From the NCBI GenBank assembly GCA_022788185.1, contig JALEVV010000045.1, positions 1 through 37,225 of the forward strand: a DNA stretch of 37,225 bases. The letters run 5' to 3'. The stretch comes from Spirochaetales bacterium (GTDB taxonomy: Bacteria > Spirochaetota > Spirochaetia > Sphaerochaetales > Sphaerochaetaceae). Both the position numbers and the translations under genes were made by a program. The notes under the pieces were generated by a model that saw only the letters and a list, made by a program, of their open reading frames with translations, was not told the origin of the DNA and ran no database searches. Every line of letters starts with the position of its first letter. The first letter of the stretch is position 1. Below, one piece after another: positions 6,754 through 14,641 of this stretch.

Positions 6754-7673
6754 TCCTTAAGCGGGATGTCGAAGCTCATGCGGTCACGGGTGAGGACGGT
6801 TGACGGGAATATGGCCTTTGCCTCCTCTCCCAGGATCTTCAGCTCCCTGTCGCTGTAGCGCGGTGAGTAGTGCTGGAGACAGAGCATCCCGACTTCCCCA
6901 TCACGCGCACACATGGCTGCCTGTCTGGCGGTCATGTGTTTTTTTTCCCTGGCGTCGGCTTCCAGATCATCTGAAAACATTGCCTCGCAGAAGAAAATGT
7001 CGGAGCCGTAGACGTAGTCCGCGATCTCGGGGAAGTACATCGTGTCGGTCACGAAGGAAAACTTCCTTCCGCTTCTTTTCTCACCGAGCACGTCAGAGGG
7101 ATGGATGACTACGCCGTCACTGTTCATGACATCCTCACCCCGCTGCAGCTTACCCCAGAGCGGTCCCTTGGGAACCCTGAGCTCCAGCGCCCTCTCGACT
7201 GAGAACGCACCGGGACGCTCCTTTTCCACGATCGAGTAACCGAAGCACTGCTTGGTGTGCTTCAGGGGGAAACAGTTTATGTGGTACTCATCGCACTCCG
7301 CGATGACTCCGGGCTCCACCGGGATGCACCTTATCTCGTAGTTGATGTACATGTCCAGGATCTTCCTGCTGGACTCGATGTAATCGGCAAGTCTGGCAGG
7401 ACCGTAGATCGTCAGCGGCTCCGTCCTGTCCACCTGGCTTGAGAGCATGAGAAGTCCCGGAAGTCCGGTGACATGGTCCGCGTGCATGTGGGAAATGAAG
7501 ATACTGCTTATCTGCTTCCACCTCAGGTTGAGCATCTTCAGCGATACCTGTGTTCCCTCCCCGCAGTCGAAGAGAAACAGCTCTCCCTCACGCCTTACGA
7601 GCGCGCTGGTGAGAAAACGTCCGGGAAGGGGCATCATTCCGCTGGTGCCAAGCGAGAACACTTCAAAACTCAT
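6750..7673 (-). CDS. rnz: Ribonuclease Z
   Basis: tRNA 3' endonuclease that trims the 3' trailer of precursor tRNAs, of the metallo-beta-lactamase fold. The 307-residue length is normal for bacterial RNase Z. The zinc-binding motif is HMHADH (H62, H64, D66, H67). Further metal ligands lie in LKHTKQ, FVTDTM and LQHYSPR. The tRNA in this window lacks an encoded CCA, which is the type of precursor RNase Z processes. It ends the long minus-strand run, but it also has a good promoter whose -10 is 6 nt from the ATG, with no ribosome binding site, so its own transcript would be leaderless. Confidence 0.93.
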   Translation of the reverse strand: MSFEVFSLGTSGMMPLPGRFLTSALVRREGELFLFDCGEGTQVSLKMLNLRWKQISSIFISHMHADHVTGLPGLLMLSSQVDRTEPLTIYGPARLADYIESSRKILDMYINYEIRCIPVEPGVIAECDEYHINCFPLKHTKQCFGYSIVEKERPGAFSVERALELRVPKGPLWGKLQRGEDVMNSDGVVIHPSDVLGEKRSGRKFSFVTDTMYFPEIADYVYGSDIFFCEAMFSDDLEADAREKKHMTARQAAMCARDGEVGMLCLQHYSPRYSDRELKILGEEAKAIFPSTVLTRDRMSFDIPLKD

Positions 7674-7679
7674 ATAGGG

Positions 7680-7708
7680 ATTTTACAGAATGCAACCCAC
7701 CTTTACAA
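7680..7708 (-). promoter_or_regulatory. rnz promoter predicting a leaderless mRNA
   Basis: Minus strand: TTGTAA (7703-7708), a 17-nt spacer and TAAAAT (7680-7685), with only 6 nt between the -10 and the ATG. Transcription should therefore begin at or next to the start codon. Confidence 0.55.
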
Positions 7709-7714
7709 GGTATG

Positions 7715-8848
7715 TCAGAGCACGTTCCTCAGGTCGGAGAAGATCATCTTCCTCAGCGAAATCCTTAAGGAAACGATGCTGGTGAAAAGAAGTGCCGCTG
7801 CCAGCAGGACAAGTGTCCTCAAGGGCACGACGACATCGAAGGAAAGCACGTAGTTTGAAAGGAAGGGATACTTACTGCTGTCCAGATTCGCTATGAAGGG
7901 CATTATGACGTGGCTGAATATGACACCTGCCGCCATGCCTGCGGCAAGGGCAATTGCAACCACGTTGATGGTAATCCTTCTGTAGGCGGCCTCCACATCC
8001 GTCCTGGAGAAGCCCAGTAGCATGATCCCGGCGATATCCCGCCTGTCCCGCTCCACGTACTCGCTGGAAATGGATAGGGAGAAGAAGCCCGCAAGCATCG
8101 CCACCAGAATGACTATTGCATCCAGGAGGGCAACGGAGCGGATGATGTTGACGTAAATCGAGGCGTAAATCTCCTTATATCCCGCAGCCGCATATCCGCG
8201 GTTTCTCAGGAGGGAAAGCAGCTCATCCTCCCTGTCAGTGTAGATCTCGGTATTGACGCCTGATGAGGTAAGGCGCCTTGAGGTGAAGACCAGCCGGGAG
8301 TCGAACTCCCCGTATCCGGAGTGGTAAATACCCTCAACGAAGCAGAAAACCGGCCTTGTGCGTCCGGCATCCTCATCCCAGACCATCAGTGAAATACGCC
8401 CGCCAAGTCCCGCACCCAGCTCACCGGAGAGGGTTCTGGAGAGTATCACGCCCTCAAGGGTCGTCGTGTTTTCCACAGTCTGAAGATTCAGCACATCCCG
8501 CTTCTCACTGAAGAAGTACCCCTCATCCACGCCCTTGACCTGAACGAGTGCAGTGGCAGCCTCACCGGCTACGACGGCGGAGCACGTCTCCACGCTGAAG
8601 GCCCTCTCCCCCTCACGAAGCAGGGAGGGGTCCACATCGGAGTACACGGTTATATTGCCGCTTCCCAGGTTCACGAGCGTGTCCTCCAGTGCCTCCGACA
8701 TGGAGGACACGAAGATGAGCGCGAAGGTCAGTATTGCCGTTATGAAGACTATCAGGAGGGAAGGAAGGTATGAACGTACGATCCAGAGCACGCTCTGCCC
8801 TGAACCGGTCTTCCTTCTCACATACATTCCAAGCGCTTCATTTTTCAT
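7715..8848 (-). CDS. ABC transporter permease, FtsX/MacB type (second permease)
   Basis: A 377-residue inner-membrane protein. One membrane helix lies near residues 27-49 (SYLPSLLIVFITAILTFAL region), then an extracytoplasmic domain of about 170 residues, then three C-terminal helices (about 218-242, 270-298, 335-360). This is the FtsX topology: four helices with a large periplasmic loop. The start overlaps the ATPase gene by 11 nt, so the two are co-translated. With the ATPase and the other permease it forms an exporter of the MacB/LolCDE kind, which moves lipoproteins, peptides or envelope components rather than sugars. The substrate is unknown. Confidence 0.85.
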   Translation of the reverse strand: MKNEALGMYVRRKTGSGQSVLWIVRSYLPSLLIVFITAILTFALIFVSSMSEALEDTLVNLGSGNITVYSDVDPSLLREGERAFSVETCSAVVAGEAATALVQVKGVDEGYFFSEKRDVLNLQTVENTTTLEGVILSRTLSGELGAGLGGRISLMVWDEDAGRTRPVFCFVEGIYHSGYGEFDSRLVFTSRRLTSSGVNTEIYTDREDELLSLLRNRGYAAAGYKEIYASIYVNIIRSVALLDAIVILVAMLAGFFSLSISSEYVERDRRDIAGIMLLGFSRTDVEAAYRRITINVVAIALAAGMAAGVIFSHVIMPFIANLDSSKYPFLSNYVLSFDVVVPLRTLVLLAAALLFTSIVSLRISLRKMIFSDLRNVL

Positions 8849-9524
8849 TCAGCACCAGCCCCTTGTGGGTAAGAGTGTATGAAGTCGAGCACCGCCCGGC
8901 AAAAGCAGGATTATGGGTGACGAGCACGAGGGCGGCTCCCCTCTCCCGGGTGGCGGAAAGCAGCAGGTTCTCAGTGAAGGCGGCACTCTCCTCGTCGAGG
9001 GCTCCCGTAGGCTCATCGGCAAAGATGACAAGAGGGGAAGTGACGAGTGCCCTTGCGATCGCGGTGCGCTGCCGCTCGCCTCCGCTGAGCTGCGACGGAC
9101 GGTGCCCCATCCTTTCGGAAAGTCCCAGGGAAGAGAGCATGGCTTCGGCCTCGGCCTTTGCCTCCTTCCTGCCTTTTTTCAGGTTAAGCAGAGGGAACAT
9201 GACGTTCTCGAGGGCTGAAAAGTCCTCCAGCAGAAGACTGTTCTGAAACACGAATCCCATTACGGAGGCCCGGATGCGGCTCAGCTCCCCGTCCTTAAGG
9301 GAGGAGCAGTCCCGTCCGGAATAGATTACCCGGCCTTCGGTCGGACGGTCGATGAGGGCCGCTACCGAGAGCAGGGTGCTCTTTCCCGAGCCGCTTTTTC
9401 CCACTATCGAGACACTTTCGCCTCTCTTTACCGAGAAGCTGATGTCTTTGAGTATCTCAAGCTTCCCGGAGGCCATCTGAAAGCTCCTGGAAACATTCTC
9501 AACTCTGAAGATCTCATCGTTCAT
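8838..9524 (-). CDS. ABC transporter ATP-binding protein, LolD/MacB type
   Basis: The 228-residue ATPase of an FtsX-type exporter. It has Walker A GKSGSGKST (residues 42-50), a Q-loop near residue 94 (FVFQN), the signature LSGGERQR (146-153) and Walker B LVIFADEP followed by a D-loop. Length and motif spacing match LolD, MacB and FtsE. It lies between two permease genes and overlaps both (4 nt with the upstream one, 11 nt with the downstream one). The transporter is therefore probably one ATPase dimer with a permease heterodimer. Confidence 0.92.
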   Translation of the reverse strand: MNDEIFRVENVSRSFQMASGKLEILKDISFSVKRGESVSIVGKSGSGKSTLLSVAALIDRPTEGRVIYSGRDCSSLKDGELSRIRASVMGFVFQNSLLLEDFSALENVMFPLLNLKKGRKEAKAEAEAMLSSLGLSERMGHRPSQLSGGERQRTAIARALVTSPLVIFADEPTGALDEESAAFTENLLLSATRERGAALVLVTHNPAFAGRCSTSYTLTHKGLVLNEK

Positions 9525-10627
9525 ACGCTGTTAAGGACCTCCCTTACAGTGTCTTCCTTAAGCCTGCTCCTGAAGAAACGGACGTAGGAAACCACTGAGA
9601 GCAGTGTGAACCCTGCATATACGGCGGGAAGGGATGAGACATCGAGTCTCAGACTGCCCTTTGCAAAGAGTGTCACACAGTACGGAATTGCCATCAGGAA
9701 CAGCTTTGCAAGCACTGTCCCGATGATGAATGAAAAACCTGTCATGAAAAAGGCCATCAGGAATGCGACAAGCGAGATGTCACGCTTCGTGTACCCCATG
9801 AGATAAAGGGACACCAGCTCCCTGCGCTTGGCATTGGAGGTGACTGAGGCATTCTGAACGACCTGAACGAAGATGACGAGGTAGAGGGACATGAGCAGCA
9901 GGCTCATAACGTTCTTCTCAACGAGCATCGCCCCGTAGAGACTGGCCTCACTCTCCTGCCAGGTGATGCAGGTTCCGTCAGCGAGGGCCCTGACCCTTTC
10001 CTCAAGCTCCTTTTCGCCTATTCCGGTGGGAATGAAGGCAATGTACCTGACGGCACCCTCCGGGGCCGCTTCCAGCGGCAGGAAGACTGTCTGCAGGTCG
10101 AACTCACTTCCCAGTGCGGTCTGGAAGGCCGCATAGGAGGCGTAAGTCCTTGTTTTGGGTGCGATCCTGGCAACCTTTCCCTCCTCCAGGGTCGTGAGGG
10201 ACACTTCCCTTCCCTTTGCGGAGAGGTATAGCCTGTATGGGATTAATAGTTTTTCTCCGGCTCCACCGTTCGTCACCAGACCTCCCTCGTAATCGGGACC
10301 GATGTATCGGACGCTGACGGCGGCTTCGCCGTCTCCGGTCTTCAGCAGTCCTTCCGTCGTCCTGTATTCAAAGACGGTGGCGAGGCCGGAAAACTCATCC
10401 TTCAGGGCTTCAGTGTCGCTTTTCTCCGGGTTTTTCAGCACGACGGGAAAGGACCTGATGCGCTTTATGTAGGAAAACCTGCTGTTCTGAAGATGATCCA
10501 TCACGGAAAGAACACTTAACAGGACCATCGTGGAGAAGATGAGTCCCAGAGCTATCCTGATGTTCCTTGAGGCCTCCTTCCCGTTTTTCGAAAAGAGATA
10601 CCCCAGGGCTATTCTCATGCACTTCAT
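9521..10627 (-). CDS. ABC transporter permease, FtsX/MacB type (first permease)
   Basis: A 368-residue inner-membrane protein with the same plan as its partner. There is an N-terminal helix (about residues 23-45), a periplasmic domain (about 50-230) and three C-terminal helices (about 238-262, 282-312, 332-352). The two permeases are about equal in length but differ in sequence, as in LolC/LolE pairs. The start overlaps the stop of the secreted-protein gene upstream by 4 nt, which suggests that protein works with or is handled by the exporter. Specificity cannot be read from the sequence. Confidence 0.85.
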   Translation of the reverse strand: MKCMRIALGYLFSKNGKEASRNIRIALGLIFSTMVLLSVLSVMDHLQNSRFSYIKRIRSFPVVLKNPEKSDTEALKDEFSGLATVFEYRTTEGLLKTGDGEAAVSVRYIGPDYEGGLVTNGGAGEKLLIPYRLYLSAKGREVSLTTLEEGKVARIAPKTRTYASYAAFQTALGSEFDLQTVFLPLEAAPEGAVRYIAFIPTGIGEKELEERVRALADGTCITWQESEASLYGAMLVEKNVMSLLLMSLYLVIFVQVVQNASVTSNAKRRELVSLYLMGYTKRDISLVAFLMAFFMTGFSFIIGTVLAKLFLMAIPYCVTLFAKGSLRLDVSSLPAVYAGFTLLSVVSYVRFFRSRLKEDTVREVLNSV

Positions 10628-11520
10628 ATGATCCTGACCTCCAGAACCCGCTTTCCGTCACTGTCATAGGTAATGACGGCATAGGGCATGGAATTCCTGT
10701 ATACCGTCTCCGTGATACCGGATGCTCCCTTTTCCCTTATGCGCCTGATGACACCGTCTTCCTTCATCGTTGTCCTGATGAGGGAGGGAAGGTACTCAGT
10801 GAGCGTTACCTCAGAGCCCTTACGGCTCTCCTCACTGACAAGTTCCCCGTCTCTGTATTCATACTTTGTGACGGTACCGTCACCGGCCCTCTTTTCCATG
10901 AGAAGTCCCGTTCCGGCTGAATAGAAAAGCTCATCTGAACCTTCCCTCACCTTCACCGTGTCATCCTCAACTGAATATCCGTCCGTGCTGCTTTCGCGGA
11001 GGATGAGGCCGGAAACGACATTGATCTTCACCGCATCCCCATCGGAAATGAAGGTGGTGCTGTCCCGTCCGATGTACATCGGATCACTGTAATCATCGCG
11101 CCTGAACGAGGAAAGCCCTGAGGAGGGGGTGTAATCATATTCGGTAATGGACTCAAGTCCGTCCTCAGTGACCGTAATCACCCGCTTCAGCACTCCCTCG
11201 GGAGAGTACTCGTACAGTTCTTCCCTCTTTCCATACACGCCCTCTGTCATGATCTTAACGGGGCGTCCTTCCTCATAAAGGGTAACTGAGTTCCTATCGG
11301 TCACGGTCCTGACGCCGTCTCTTTCACTCACCCTTTTCACGACTTCCCCGTCAAGGTAGAGAATTCTCTCTTCCCCGTTTTTTTCCAGCTCATACCCTGA
11401 GCCCGAAAGACGGTCCGTCACGGCTTTTTCCTGCATGAGGACATTACTCTCATAGTACTCTGAGGCAGAGAGCAGGAAAAGCGTGAAAAGGCAGAGGTGG
11501 AAGAGAAGGAGTCTCTTCAT
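10624..11520 (-). CDS. Secreted repeat-rich protein of unknown function
   Basis: A 298-residue protein with a clear signal peptide (residues about 1-19, KRLLLFHLCLFTLFLLSAS), so it is exported. No lipobox cysteine follows, which suggests a soluble periplasmic protein. The rest is made of short beta-strand repeats with Tyr, Asp, Gly and Glu-Arg-Val turns, such as LYEYSPEGVLKRVITV and KYEYRDGELVSEE. These resemble the YD/RHS-like or MORN-variant hairpins of periplasmic proteins. It is the first gene upstream of the ABC exporter set and overlaps it by 4 nt, so a role as periplasmic partner of the exporter is a reasonable guess. Confidence 0.65.
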   Translation of the reverse strand: MKRLLLFHLCLFTLFLLSASEYYESNVLMQEKAVTDRLSGSGYELEKNGEERILYLDGEVVKRVSERDGVRTVTDRNSVTLYEEGRPVKIMTEGVYGKREELYEYSPEGVLKRVITVTEDGLESITEYDYTPSSGLSSFRRDDYSDPMYIGRDSTTFISDGDAVKINVVSGLILRESSTDGYSVEDDTVKVREGSDELFYSAGTGLLMEKRAGDGTVTKYEYRDGELVSEESRKGSEVTLTEYLPSLIRTTMKEDGVIRRIREKGASGITETVYRNSMPYAVITYDSDGKRVLEVRII

Positions 11521-11525
11521 AAAGA

Positions 11526-12404
11526 TCAGCCTTCGATTCCTACGAGCGAATTGAGGAACTCTTCCCTGTCGAAGGGATGGATGTCCCTGTAGGTCTCTCC
11601 TGTACCGACGAATGCGATCGGGAGCGAAAGCTGCTGACCGATCTGGACAAGGGCGCCGCCCTTGGCTGCCGAGTCATACTTGGACAGAATGACGCCGTCC
11701 AGGGGAACCGCGTTGTTGAAGAGCAGGGTCTGACTTAGACCGTTCTGACCTGTCGTCGAATCGATGACAATGAGCTTCTTATAGTTCTCTTCCTTAACGC
11801 CGCGGCCTGCAATGACCTTGTTTATCTTCTGGAGCTCCCTCATCAGGTTCTCCTTGTTGTGCATTCTTCCGGCAGTGTCGACAAGTATGATCTCCTCCCC
11901 CTGACTCATGGCGGAGGTCACTGCATCGTAGACGACCGCACCGGGATCGGAACCGGTCTTCTGCTTGACGATCCTGATGCCGAGTCTTTCGGCATGGATG
12001 TCCAGCTGGTCTACGGCGGCGGCACGGAAGGTATCGGCTGCCGCGAGCATTACCTTATAGCCCTTATCGGTGTAGTACTGGGCAAGCTTTGCGATCGAGG
12101 TGGTCTTTCCGACACCGTTGACACCGAGGATAAGGAACACGGTCAGCTCCCCCTTCTTCGGTACGAATTCGAAATCATGGACGTATTGGCTGAGCAGCCC
12201 CTTCATGATGCGCTGTAGATCCTCAACGGTCTTCGCCTTCTCTTCCCTGGCTGCCTTTCTCAGTGTCTCTATGACCTCATCGGTAAGTCTTGCTCCGAGG
12301 TCACCCTCAATGAGAGTGTCCTCCAGCTCCTCGAAGAACGCCTCATCTATCTTTCTTGAAGTGAAAATGCTTTTAAGCTTTTCCCTGAACTTTCTGAAAA
12401 TCAC
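11526..12404 (-). CDS. ftsY: Signal recognition particle receptor FtsY
   Basis: SRP-receptor GTPase that docks ribosome-SRP complexes at the inner membrane. The start is GTG 12404, which has AAGGAG 7 nt upstream and overlaps the previous stop (GTGA). A start at 12512 would lie inside the neighbouring gene and give an unrelated N-terminus. The 292-residue protein has the N domain (about 1-80) and the G domain with G1 GVNGVGKTT (94-102), the DTFRAAAVDQL insertion box, G3 DTAGR and SKYD in place of TKxD. The acidic A domain found in E. coli is absent, as in many bacteria. It is clustered with prfB and an exporter, all genes of protein synthesis and export. Confidence 0.95.
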   Translation of the reverse strand: MIFRKFREKLKSIFTSRKIDEAFFEELEDTLIEGDLGARLTDEVIETLRKAAREEKAKTVEDLQRIMKGLLSQYVHDFEFVPKKGELTVFLILGVNGVGKTTSIAKLAQYYTDKGYKVMLAAADTFRAAAVDQLDIHAERLGIRIVKQKTGSDPGAVVYDAVTSAMSQGEEIILVDTAGRMHNKENLMRELQKINKVIAGRGVKEENYKKLIVIDSTTGQNGLSQTLLFNNAVPLDGVILSKYDSAAKGGALVQIGQQLSLPIAFVGTGETYRDIHPFDREEFLNSLVGIEG

Positions 12405-13540
12405 AAGTAAGTCTCCTTGGCACAGTTGTAATATGCTCCGCAGGTCTTTATCAGATTCATGAGGCTCACGACGCTCACCCCTGCGGTAAATGTCGTCAGA
12501 AGCGGTCCCCATGCCTTTGTTTCGTCAGGATAAATTTTACAAAGCGATGTCGATATCGCATATAGGGAGAAGCTGAGAAAGCTGTCCCTCAGGGCCCGGT
12601 AGAAGGCATCCTTTGCATCCCTTACCCGTCCTTCCCTTCCCATCCACTCAGGCTTAAGTGACAGGGCAACGACCTCGGCTGACTGAGCTGACAGCTGATA
12701 GGTCCTGCTCATGAAGCCCGGCGCCGTCAGGGCCAGGATGATGTTCTCCTCATCACTGCTGACCGAGAGCGGAAGCCGGACGCTGTCAAGGGCGAACACG
12801 GAAAGCATGGCATCGGAGGGGGTGGAAAAGAGCGTGAAGGTCTTCTCTTCCCGCGATACCTGAACCGGAGCGACATCGATGGTACTTCCCGCTTCCACGG
12901 TGTAAACCACCCCGTCGATCTCCACATCCCCAGGAGGTGCCGCCTTGAGACGGCCGCCCTCCCGGCGAATGAAACCTGCATCTCCGAAGTAGAGCTGTCT
13001 GAAGGCCTCCATCATCGCATCATAAAGGTCTGCACCTTCATTCACGATGCTCACGTCCGATATGAAGGGCCTGAGCTCTCCGTCGAACACATGGGAGTCC
13101 AGAAACTCCAGCTGACCTTCCCTGACTGAGGAGAAGATCAGGAGGATGTCCAGCTCCTCCCGCTCCCTGGTGTATGAAAGTGCCCTTTCATCCAGGTCCT
13201 CAAAGAGGGTCTTTATGCGTTCATCGGGGCTTACGGTCACATAGCTGACGCTGTCAAAGCCATCGTAAGTGAACTCCTTTTCTTCCTCCCTTTCCTTTTC
13301 TCCCACCAGATTCCGGTGGTCATTCTGCCTTGCGGCCTTCTCAGCTGCCTTCTCAAGCCGGTCGGCCTGGATTTCTTCCAGGCGTTCGGATGAAAGCCCC
13401 GCCTCTGTGAATGAGGAAAATGAGGCCTTCAGGTCCTCCTCCAGATAAGAAGGAACACCGTAGAGGCCCACCCTCAGCGCCTCGGCACCGAGGGATGACG
13501 CAAGAAGTGTCAGCAGCAGAAAAAGGAGGACCTTTCTCAA
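12401..13540 (-). CDS. Secreted or membrane-anchored protein with PEGA-like domain, unknown function
   Basis: A 379-residue protein with a signal peptide (about residues 1-20). A charged helical stretch (50-90) is followed by a mixed domain (95-200) and a small beta domain at about 230-300 that resembles PEGA surface domains (FTLFSTPSDAMLSVF ... LTAPGFMSRTYQL). Near the C-terminus two mildly hydrophobic stretches (about 318-335 and 343-365) may touch the membrane. The ATG overlaps the prfB stop (ATGA at 13537-13540), and its stop overlaps the ftsY start. It is unusual to find such a gene between prfB and ftsY. PEGA domains often occur in cell-wall or surface proteins; no enzymatic motif is visible. 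Confidence 0.65.
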   Translation of the reverse strand: MRKVLLFLLLTLLASSLGAEALRVGLYGVPSYLEEDLKASFSSFTEAGLSSERLEEIQADRLEKAAEKAARQNDHRNLVGEKEREEEKEFTYDGFDSVSYVTVSPDERIKTLFEDLDERALSYTREREELDILLIFSSVREGQLEFLDSHVFDGELRPFISDVSIVNEGADLYDAMMEAFRQLYFGDAGFIRREGGRLKAAPPGDVEIDGVVYTVEAGSTIDVAPVQVSREEKTFTLFSTPSDAMLSVFALDSVRLPLSVSSDEENIILALTAPGFMSRTYQLSAQSAEVVALSLKPEWMGREGRVRDAKDAFYRALRDSFLSFSLYAISTSLCKIYPDETKAWGPLLTTFTAGVSVVSLMNLIKTCGAYYNCAKETYL

Positions 13541-14641
13541 GCTTCCTGTTCCTTGACCCAGTTGAGGTAGGTCTCAATGAACTGATCGAGGTCTCCGTCC
13601 ATTACGGCATTGATGTTACCGACCTGAACTCCGGTCCTGTGGTCCTTGACCATGGTATAGGGCTGGAAGACGTATGACCTGATCTGGGAGCCCCAGGCGA
13701 TGTCCTTCTTGGCGATCGCATTCTTCTGATGCTCCTCCTCCCTCTGCTTCTGGTAGTACTCGTAGAGTCTGGAACGGAGCATCTTGAAGGCCACATCCTT
13801 GTTCATGAACTGGCTGCGCTCGTTCTGGCACTGTACGACGATACCGGTGGCGTAGTGCGTGATTCTGACGGCCGAGTCGGTCTTGTTGACGTGCTGACCG
13901 CCCGCACCGCCGGCACGGTAGGTATCAAGACGGTAGTCCTCAGGCTTCAGCTCGATCTCGATGTCGTCATCGATGACGGGTGAAGCATAGACACTGGTGA
14001 AGGAGGTATGCCTTCTCTTCTGTGAATCGAAGGGTGAGATTCTCACCAGGCGGTGTACGCCTGCCTCTCCCTTGAGATAACCAAAGGCATAGGCTCCGCT
14101 CACCCTTACAGTGGCACTCTTGATGCCGCCCTCATCCTCCAGGAGGTCGAGGACTTCACTCTTGAAGCCGTGGCGCTCACACCATCTGAGGTACATTCTT
14201 AGGAGCATGTTGGCCCAGTCGCAGGCCTCCGTGCCGCCCGCACCGGCGTGAATCGAGAGGAACATGTCGTTCTTGTCGAATTTACCGTCCAGCAGGGTCT
14301 TGAGCTTAAGCGGTCTGTAGGCCGCATCGATCTGGTCGATCTGGGCACAGAGCTCTGCTTCAAGATCGGGATCCTCCTCACCGGAGTATAATTCAATGAG
14401 CTCACCCACATCATCGATCTCCTTGATGAGATCCTTCCAGGGGTAGTAGCTGTCCTTAAGTGCGTTAAGCTCGGCAAAGACCTTTTCCGCATTCTGCTTG
14501 TCATCCCAGAAACCGGGTTCCAGGGTCTTCTTTTCCGTTTCGGCTATCTTATCTGTGATCCCGGAGGAGTCAAAGACGCCTCCATACGTTGTAGGCTTCT
14601 TCTTTTACGGTATCGTAAACGGATTTATTGTGTAAAAACAT
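13537..14641 (-). CDS. prfB: Peptide chain release factor 2, with programmed +1 frameshift
   Basis: RF2 reads UGA and UAA stops and releases the finished protein. The first reading frame starts at ATG 14641, has AAGGAG upstream, and encodes 22 residues ending at an in-frame TGA (14572-14570). A +1 shift at CTT-TGA-C continues the gene as DSSGITDKIAE... to 13537, giving 367 residues in all. The decoding tripeptide SPF (RISPFDSQ) and the catalytic GGQ (AGGAGGQHVNKTD) are present. The start overlaps the end of the GH57 gene by 17 nt. Without the frameshift the gene would be taken as a shorter protein from a GTG at 14409. Confidence 0.95.
14570..14583 (-). promoter_or_regulatory. prfB +1 ribosomal frameshift signal
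   Basis: Minus strand: GGAGG (14583-14579), 3 nt (CGT), then CTT-TGA-C. This is the classical RF2 autoregulatory site: an internal Shine-Dalgarno-like element three bases before the slippery CTT, with a UGA that is slowly read when RF2 is scarce. Spacing is identical to that of E. coli prfB. Confidence 0.93.
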
